From IMG/VR virus record IMGVR_UViG_3300031952_000112, positions 1 to 27,512 of that record: a stretch of DNA of 27,512 nucleotides; one strand, given 5' to 3'. Position 1 is the first letter of the stretch. Each line of letters begins with the position of its first letter. This DNA is from a virus. The notes beneath the pieces were generated by a model, which saw nothing but the letters and a program-made list of their open reading frames with translations, did not search any database and was not told where the DNA came from. The position numbers and the translations under genes were made by a program. Of this stretch, positions 24,553-27,512 are shown piece by piece.

Positions 24553-24560
24553 TATTTAAA
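24553..24560 (-). promoter_or_regulatory. TTTAAATA, late-promoter-like element before the zinc/HNH-like gene
   Basis: On the minus strand, differs from TATAAATA at one position, about 19 nt before the start, leaving the GAGGA ribosome site free. Confidence 0.3.
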
Positions 24561-24577
24561 TTTGCCACAACAAATAC

Positions 24578-24606
24578 TTGACAGAAAGGCTTCGAGCGTA
24601 TATAAT
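24578..24606 (+). promoter_or_regulatory. Consensus sigma70-type promoter for the structured RNA and tRNA cluster
   Basis: TTGACA (24578-24583), exactly 17 nt, TATAAT (24601-24606). Both hexamers match the consensus exactly with optimal spacing. Transcription would begin near 24613 and run rightward through the three hairpins and the first tRNA cluster. No other consensus promoter was found in the window, so this region is probably read strongly by unmodified host RNA polymerase, early in infection. Confidence 0.85.
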
Positions 24607-24612
24607 AACGAC

Positions 24613-24891
24613 GTAAACGAGAGATGTATTTAAAAAGCAGCCAGACGTATTTTACGCAAAGATAGATAAACGACTGAGGCTTCAAATGCGATCCTTACGG
24701 TCAATTAGAAAAACATGGCAAGAAGCAACGCCCTCGTGCGTGCGCTTCGACGCCATGTCCCCATTGGCTGGTAAGCATTACAACCAGCTTACCAGCCCGA
24801 GGGGATCGGGGCCGTAAGGGAATCCTGGGAATCTGGTAGAAAGAAAACAGGACCCCTTGCGGCTGAAAGGCTTCAAGGGGTCCTGGCGTTT
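24613..24891 (+). ncRNA. Candidate structured noncoding RNA upstream of the tRNAs
   Basis: This 367-nt gap has no credible gene. After the promoter, about 100 nt of A-rich sequence precedes three strong hairpins. HP1 (24713-24758) has stem ACATGGC/GCCATGT with inner GAAGC/GCTTC and ACG/CGT. HP2 (24758-24805) has an 11-bp stem GGCTGGTAAGC/GCTTACCAGCC, extended by TCCCC/GGGGA below a small internal loop. HP3 (24848-24885) has a 12-bp stem CAGGACCCCTTG/CAAGGGGTCCTG. Base composition is clearly richer in G+C than the surrounding genes, which fits RNA structure constraint. It may be a phage small RNA or the processed leader of the tRNA transcript. It does not look like a tmRNA, RNase P RNA or known riboswitch by eye. 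Confidence 0.55.
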
Positions 24892-24894
24892 TAC
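24848..24894 (+). terminator. Long hairpin followed by GCGTTTT: possible terminator of the ncRNA
   Basis: Perfect 12-bp stem with a 14-nt loop followed after two bases by a short T run (TTTT) ending at 24892. The T tract is short and the tRNA-Gly begins about 10 nt downstream, so the element could be a partial terminator, an RNase III site or a tRNA-leader processing stem. Confidence 0.35.
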
Positions 24895-24901
24895 AGACAA
24901 T

Positions 24902-24975
24902 GCGGCTGTAGTTCAGTGGTAGAATGCGAGGTTTCCAACCTTGTGATGTGGGTCCGATTCCCGCCAGCCGCACCA
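24902..24975 (+). tRNA. tRNA-Gly (UCC), CCA encoded
   Basis: Acceptor GCGGCTG pairs with CAGCCGC, anticodon stem CGAGG/CCTTG, loop TTTCCAA with UCC at 24934-24936. Discriminator A followed by encoded CCA. Reads GGA/GGG. Confidence 0.93.
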
Positions 24976-24982
24976 GGTTAAA

Positions 24983-25051
24983 GGGCTGCGCTCCGGGGAG
25001 CAGATTCGGCTCCAAACCGAGTCTAGCGAGGATCGACACCTCGGCAGCCCG
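24983..25051 (+). tRNA. tRNA-Trp (CCA), compact D arm
   Basis: Perfect 7-bp acceptor stem (GGGCTGC/GCAGCCC), anticodon stem TTCGG/CCGAG, loop CTCCAAA with CCA at 25012-25014, and a perfect T stem CGAGG/CCTCG. The D region is only 15 nt between acceptor and anticodon arm, folding as GCTC-CGGG-GAGC directly after the acceptor, without the normal U8-A9 linker. The T loop begins with A instead of T54. Discriminator G, no encoded CCA. It could be functional but non-canonical, or decaying. Confidence 0.75.
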
Positions 25052-25053
25052 CT

Positions 25054-25129
25054 GGGCCTGTAGCTCAATTGGGAGAGCGCTGGCTTTGCAAGCCAGAGGT
25101 CGCCGGTTCGACCCCGGTCAGGTCCACCA
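25054..25129 (+). tRNA. tRNA-Ala (UGC), CCA encoded
   Basis: Acceptor GGGCCTG pairs with CAGGTCC and contains the G3-U70 wobble that identifies alanine tRNAs. Anticodon stem CTGGC/GCCAG, loop TTTGCAA with UGC at 25087-25089. Normal D and T arms, CCA encoded. Confidence 0.95.
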
Positions 25130-25170
25130 GCTCTTGAACGGGTTCTTTGACAGTTTGCCCACGGCCAAAC

Positions 25171-25186
25171 ACGGCATGAGTGCCGT
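25171..25186 (+). other. Small hairpin between tRNA genes
   Basis: ACGGCA-TGAG-TGCCGT, 6-bp stem with tetraloop, in the 104-nt spacer between tRNA-Ala and tRNA-Asp. Likely a processing element; no gene is seen in the spacer. Confidence 0.4.
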
Positions 25187-25208
25187 AGGCCATCAGCGTA
25201 TGAAGACC

Positions 25209-25231
25209 AAGGGCCGGGCTATCCGGCCCTT
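25209..25231 (+). other. Strong hairpin just before tRNA-Asp
   Basis: AAGGGCCGG-GCTAT-CCGGCCCTT, 9-bp GC-rich stem followed by only TC before the tRNA. It resembles a terminator but lacks a T tract, so a processing stem is more likely. Confidence 0.45.
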
Positions 25232-25233
25232 TC

Positions 25234-25304
25234 GGGGCTATAGTGTAGTGGTAGCACGCGAGCCTGTCGAGTTCGTAGTAGGGGATCGTAACCCCTTAGC
25301 CCCG
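25234..25304 (+). tRNA. tRNA-Asp (GUC)
   Basis: Acceptor GGGGCTA/TAGCCCC, D stem GTG/CAC, anticodon stem CGAGC/GTTCG, loop CTGTCGA with GUC at 25266-25268, T stem AGGGG/CCCCT. Discriminator G, as expected for Asp. The T loop is ATCGTAA, with A where T54 is normal, as in the neighbouring tRNA-Trp. No encoded CCA. Confidence 0.9.
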
Positions 25305-25344
25305 CTAAAAATCAAACGTATTATAAATGCAGAGATTAAAGAAA

Positions 25345-25524
25345 ATGAAACTAACAATATTAAGTGAAGACGGTGCTATACAAGCATTGGCCAATAAATA
25401 TGGAGAATGGATTAAAAACGGTTATGAAGATAGGCAAAGTAGATTAGATGCTCTTCTTAGCAACGCCTCCACACAAATCCGCGAGAAGGTGAAAAGTCTA
25501 ATAAAACATAGATTCAAAGAATAA
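25345..25524 (+). CDS. Small hypothetical protein (59 aa)
   Basis: The ATG at 25345 (MKLTILSEDG) is preferred to one six codons upstream, since neither has a clear ribosome site and a weak AGATTAAAG lies in front of this one. The product is mostly a charged helix (ALANKYGEWIKNGYEDRQSRLDALLS, then REKVKSLIKHRF). The N-terminus, ILSED at residues 5-9, loosely resembles the ITED tags of other genes here. It lies between tRNA-Asp and the double peptidase and may be cotranscribed with both. Confidence 0.5.
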   Translation: MKLTILSEDGAIQALANKYGEWIKNGYEDRQSRLDALLSNASTQIREKVKSLIKHRFKE

Positions 25525-25539
25525 TGACTTGTGAGACTC

Positions 25540-26922
25540 GTGAAAATAAATCAAATAGCCAGGCTAATAACTGAAGACCCAAATATATCAGTTAAATATC
25601 GTAATTATGATAGATTGTTGGCAGATTTTGGCAGAGAAGCAACAAGATTGGGTCTTGAAACGCTAAATATTGGAAACGTCGATGGCCTTCCTATAATGCT
25701 GGCGAAGCCGGTCAAATCAATAAATGGTTTAAACAATTTAATGGTCATAGCTGGGTTCCACGGAGAAGAGCCAGCAGCTGTTCTTGGTGCAGTTAGATTT
25801 TTAAAACGTGCGCCGAATAATACATTAAAACACATTAACTTTTCTATTATTCCAACAATCAACCCATACGGATTTATCAACGCTACAAGATATGGTAAGA
25901 GCAACAAGTCAACCAACCAAGTATATGATGGTGACAAATCAGACCCATCAGAAAATTGTAAAATATTACTAAAAAACGACAAGTTAATCAAAGAACTATC
26001 AAAAAACGGTATGTTGGACTTGCACGAAAATACAGATGTAGGCGATGAATTCTACGTTTATACCAATGCGAGTGAAGATAGAGAAGATCGTTCACCAGCC
26101 AGTGATTTGGCTGAGATAGCTAGATTAACGGCTCTACGACATTTCCAGCAAAGACCTGATGGGCACTACAAGGACACTAACCCTGGCAAAGCAGTGTACG
26201 ACATAAAGGGCGGAATAGTTTGGAACTCCCACGATGGATCATATGACGACTATATTGGTAAGATAAATCCAACGCTTATATTGGAAACACCAGCAAAAGA
26301 TGATGATAAATTAGAATCTAGAATGGCTGCGCACGAAGATCTAATTAATGCGATCGTTGCGCATCTAAGCACTGACTTGAATGACTCAAGCATAATGATG
26401 CTACCAAAATCGCACCAAACAACGAGCAATAGTTGCGGTGGTGCTTGCCTTAGATCTATCATGCGATATTATGGTATTGACATTCCGGAGCACAAAGTTA
26501 ATGAGTTGGCCAAAATATCGCACGAAGGTATTGACCCAGAAATGATAACGTCAGCAGCCGCAAAGTTTGGTCTAAAATCCAAAATATTCCAAAATTGGAA
26601 TATTAATGGTATTAAAAAATTCCTAAATAAGAAAATACCAGTTATAGTTGGAATAGTCGCTTGGGGCCATGACGACAAAGATTACTCTAAAGACGATGAT
26701 GGCCACTATGTTGTGGCAACAGGATATGATAAGTGCCGAATTTACTTTGAAGACCCATCAATTAAAGATAACGACAATAGCAAGGGATTCCTAAGTTGGC
26801 TTGAATTTTACTATAGATGGCACGATGTCGATGGAAAAATGATTGGCATTCCAATATGGAGTGACAATAAAATCAATAAAGTTTTATCTAAGAACAAAAT
26901 AAAGCTTATACGCATTCCATAG
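25540..26922 (+). CDS. Two-domain peptidase: M14 zinc carboxypeptidase-like plus C39-like cysteine peptidase
   Basis: A GTG at 25540 is chosen over one three codons upstream because it places IARLITEDP at residues 6-14, exactly as in the 22300 gene; 460 aa. Domain 1 (about 45-280): GFHGEEP with His74 and Glu77, NPYGFINATRYG, LDLHENT with His162 as third zinc ligand, and LILETP with Glu249 as likely catalytic base. This is the succinylglutamate-desuccinylase/carboxypeptidase layout. Domain 2 (about 285-440): a Gln293-containing lead into NSCGGAC (Cys299), then DGHYVVATGYD (His389) and FEDP (Asp405), the papain-like C39_2 arrangement. All key residues of both sites look intact. Targets could be peptidoglycan stem peptides or host/phage proteins. 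The tag hints at packaging in the head (inference). Confidence 0.8.
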   Translation: MKINQIARLITEDPNISVKYRNYDRLLADFGREATRLGLETLNIGNVDGLPIMLAKPVKSINGLNNLMVIAGFHGEEPAAVLGAVRFLKRAPNNTLKHINFSIIPTINPYGFINATRYGKSNKSTNQVYDGDKSDPSENCKILLKNDKLIKELSKNGMLDLHENTDVGDEFYVYTNASEDREDRSPASDLAEIARLTALRHFQQRPDGHYKDTNPGKAVYDIKGGIVWNSHDGSYDDYIGKINPTLILETPAKDDDKLESRMAAHEDLINAIVAHLSTDLNDSSIMMLPKSHQTTSNSCGGACLRSIMRYYGIDIPEHKVNELAKISHEGIDPEMITSAAAKFGLKSKIFQNWNINGIKKFLNKKIPVIVGIVAWGHDDKDYSKDDDGHYVVATGYDKCRIYFEDPSIKDNDNSKGFLSWLEFYYRWHDVDGKMIGIPIWSDNKINKVLSKNKIKLIRIP

Positions 26923-27174
26923 TTATTTAGCAGCCGCTCTTAATATCGCATACCAATCTTCAGGCGGAGAAACCTGATAAGCTGGTAGCTCGACGCAATC
27001 CGCGTCGTCCTTATGAATACCAATTTTCACCACTTTAGAACCAGGTATGAGACTTATGACCTGGCTCGACGTTAGCTTAGTTGGGTATAAAATCTGCCCG
27101 TCTGGTATAGAGACAAATCCGTTAATTATCGGAAGTCTCTGAACAGTAGTCGGATAGGTTGCAGTAGCGATCAT
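26923..27174 (-). CDS. Hypothetical protein (83 aa), short paralog of the 129-aa neck-region protein
   Basis: Starts at ATG 27174 with AGAGGTG just upstream, not the GTG two codons earlier. Strand-rich N-terminus (LPIINGFVSIPDGQILYP), a helix-strand LTSSQVISLIPGSKVVKIGI, and a C-terminal PPEDWYAILRAAAK. The IPGS and DWYxxLRxxAK motifs are shared with the gene at 20600-20989. Its stop directly abuts that of the double peptidase, so the two are convergent. Its upstream region is only 34 nt from tRNA-Phe; a TATAAT on the minus strand there has no good -35. Function unknown. Confidence 0.65.
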   Translation of the reverse strand: MIATATYPTTVQRLPIINGFVSIPDGQILYPTKLTSSQVISLIPGSKVVKIGIHKDDADCVELPAYQVSPPEDWYAILRAAAK

Positions 27175-27208
27175 AAACACCTCTTAAAACTCATTATATT
27201 TTTGTTTT

Positions 27209-27279
27209 GGGTCGGTAGCTCAGTGGTCGAGCACACGGCTGAAGACCGTGCCACGGGAGTTCGATTCTCCCCCGGCCCA
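27209..27279 (+). tRNA. tRNA-Phe (GAA)
   Basis: Acceptor GGGTCGG/CCGGCCC, anticodon stem CACGG/CCGTG, loop CTGAAGA with GAA at 27241-27243, T stem GGGAG/CTCCC with normal TTCGATT loop. Discriminator A, no encoded CCA. Confidence 0.93.
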
Positions 27280-27285
27280 TCAAAC

Positions 27286-27360
27286 TGGCTCGTCGTCTAA
27301 TCGGTAGGACCGCAGACTCTGGATCTGCGTATTGAGGTTCGAACCCTCACGAGCCAACCA
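27286..27360 (+). tRNA. tRNA-Gln (CUG), CCA encoded
   Basis: Acceptor TGGCTCG/CGAGCCA, anticodon stem GCAGA/TCTGC, loop CTCTGGA with CUG at 27319-27321, T loop TTCGAAC. Reads CAG. CCA follows discriminator A. Confidence 0.93.
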
Positions 27361-27364
27361 GCGA

Positions 27365-27435
27365 GGGGGTGTGGTGAAGAGGGATCACACGACAATGGCA
27401 TTGTCGAGTCGAGGGTTCGATTCCCTCCATCTCCA
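27365..27435 (+). tRNA. tRNA-Ala (GGC)
   Basis: Acceptor GGGGGTG/CATCTCC with a G3-U70 wobble, D stem GTGA/TCAC, anticodon stem CGACA/TGTCG, loop ATGGCAT with GGC at 27397-27399, T stem GAGGG/CCCTC with loop TTCGATT. No encoded CCA. Reads GCC/GCU. Confidence 0.82.
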
Positions 27436-27438
27436 TTA

Positions 27439-27509
27439 GGGTCCGTGGTTCAGCGGGAGAACGCCAGCTCCGCAAGCTGGAGACGCGAGTTCGATTCTCG
27501 CCGGGTCCA
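27439..27509 (+). tRNA. tRNA-Ala (CGC) with C33
   Basis: Acceptor GGGTCCG/CGGGTCC with G3-U70, anticodon stem CCAGC/GCTGG, loop TCCGCAA with CGC at 27471-27473. Position 33 is C instead of the near-universal U. T stem GCGAG/CTCGC with TTCGATT. No encoded CCA. Reads GCG. Confidence 0.8.
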
Positions 27510-27512
27510 TAA

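Noticed and set aside
25165-25233. Possible extra tRNA between tRNA-Ala and tRNA-Asp
   Set aside because: Hairpins are present but no cloverleaf, anticodon arm or T arm can be assembled.
24535-25310. CRISPR array or group I intron in the RNA-rich region
   Set aside because: No direct repeats of suitable spacing occur, and no intron core elements or split exon were seen.
24924-25367. 147-codon plus-strand frame and 112-codon minus-strand frame (24701-25039) over the tRNA region
   Set aside because: Both run through tRNA genes and hairpins with clear RNA structure. Their translations are simply translated tRNAs.
27181-27208. Minus-strand TATAAT before the 83-aa gene
   Set aside because: The matching -35 would lie inside tRNA-Phe and shows no similarity to TTGACA.

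Overview
The window is a piece of a large contractile-tailed (myovirus) bacteriophage genome whose virion proteins are distantly T4-like. The main evidence is a long minus-strand block of tightly packed genes, often joined by overlapping stop/start codons (TAATG, ATGA). It encodes neck, tail terminator, sheath, tube, tape-measure and baseplate proteins. All eight tRNA genes have bacterial-type structure. The host cannot be named from the sequence. Arg codons are mostly AGA/AGG and most genes are moderately AT-rich.

Layout, in the direction of transcription of the minus-strand block (22864 down to 1): a hypothetical protein; a small zinc-ribbon protein; a gp13-like neck protein; a 129-aa protein; an 815-aa orphan; a gp14-like neck protein; a 147-aa protein; a gp15-like tail terminator; a 96-aa protein; a 952-aa tail sheath; two tail-tube paralogs; a gp26-like zinc protein; a 60-aa WW protein; two unrecognised proteins; a TOPRIM primase-like protein; a 92-aa protein; a gp27-like hub; a 1221-aa tape measure; a tube-fold baseplate protein; a gp53-like wedge protein; and a gp5-like OB-fold/beta-helix spike that runs off the left edge. 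Together these build the head-tail connector, the tail tube and sheath, and the baseplate hub and spike.

The right part (22865 to 27512) is an accessory region. It holds a plus-strand pair (PLD-like nuclease and an unknown), a convergent zinc/HNH-like gene, and a consensus sigma70-type promoter (TTGACA, 17 nt, TATAAT) followed by about 280 nt of strongly structured RNA. Next come a tRNA cluster (Gly, Trp, Ala, Asp), a small ORF, a two-domain peptidase (M14-like plus C39-like), an 83-aa minus-strand gene that is a distant paralog of the 129-aa neck-region protein, and a second tRNA cluster (Phe, Gln, Ala, Ala).

The most interesting points are: (1) a shared N-terminal ITED/MTED motif in at least four otherwise unrelated proteins, including the double peptidase, which resembles prohead-protease/capsid-targeting signals; (2) the double peptidase itself; (3) the promoter-driven structured RNA ahead of the tRNAs; (4) a possible frameshift or coupling site joining the gp26-like gene to the 60-aa ORF; (5) a primase-like gene with a cysteine-free zinc-domain relic inside the tail module. 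All functional calls come from reading motifs by eye and no database search was run.
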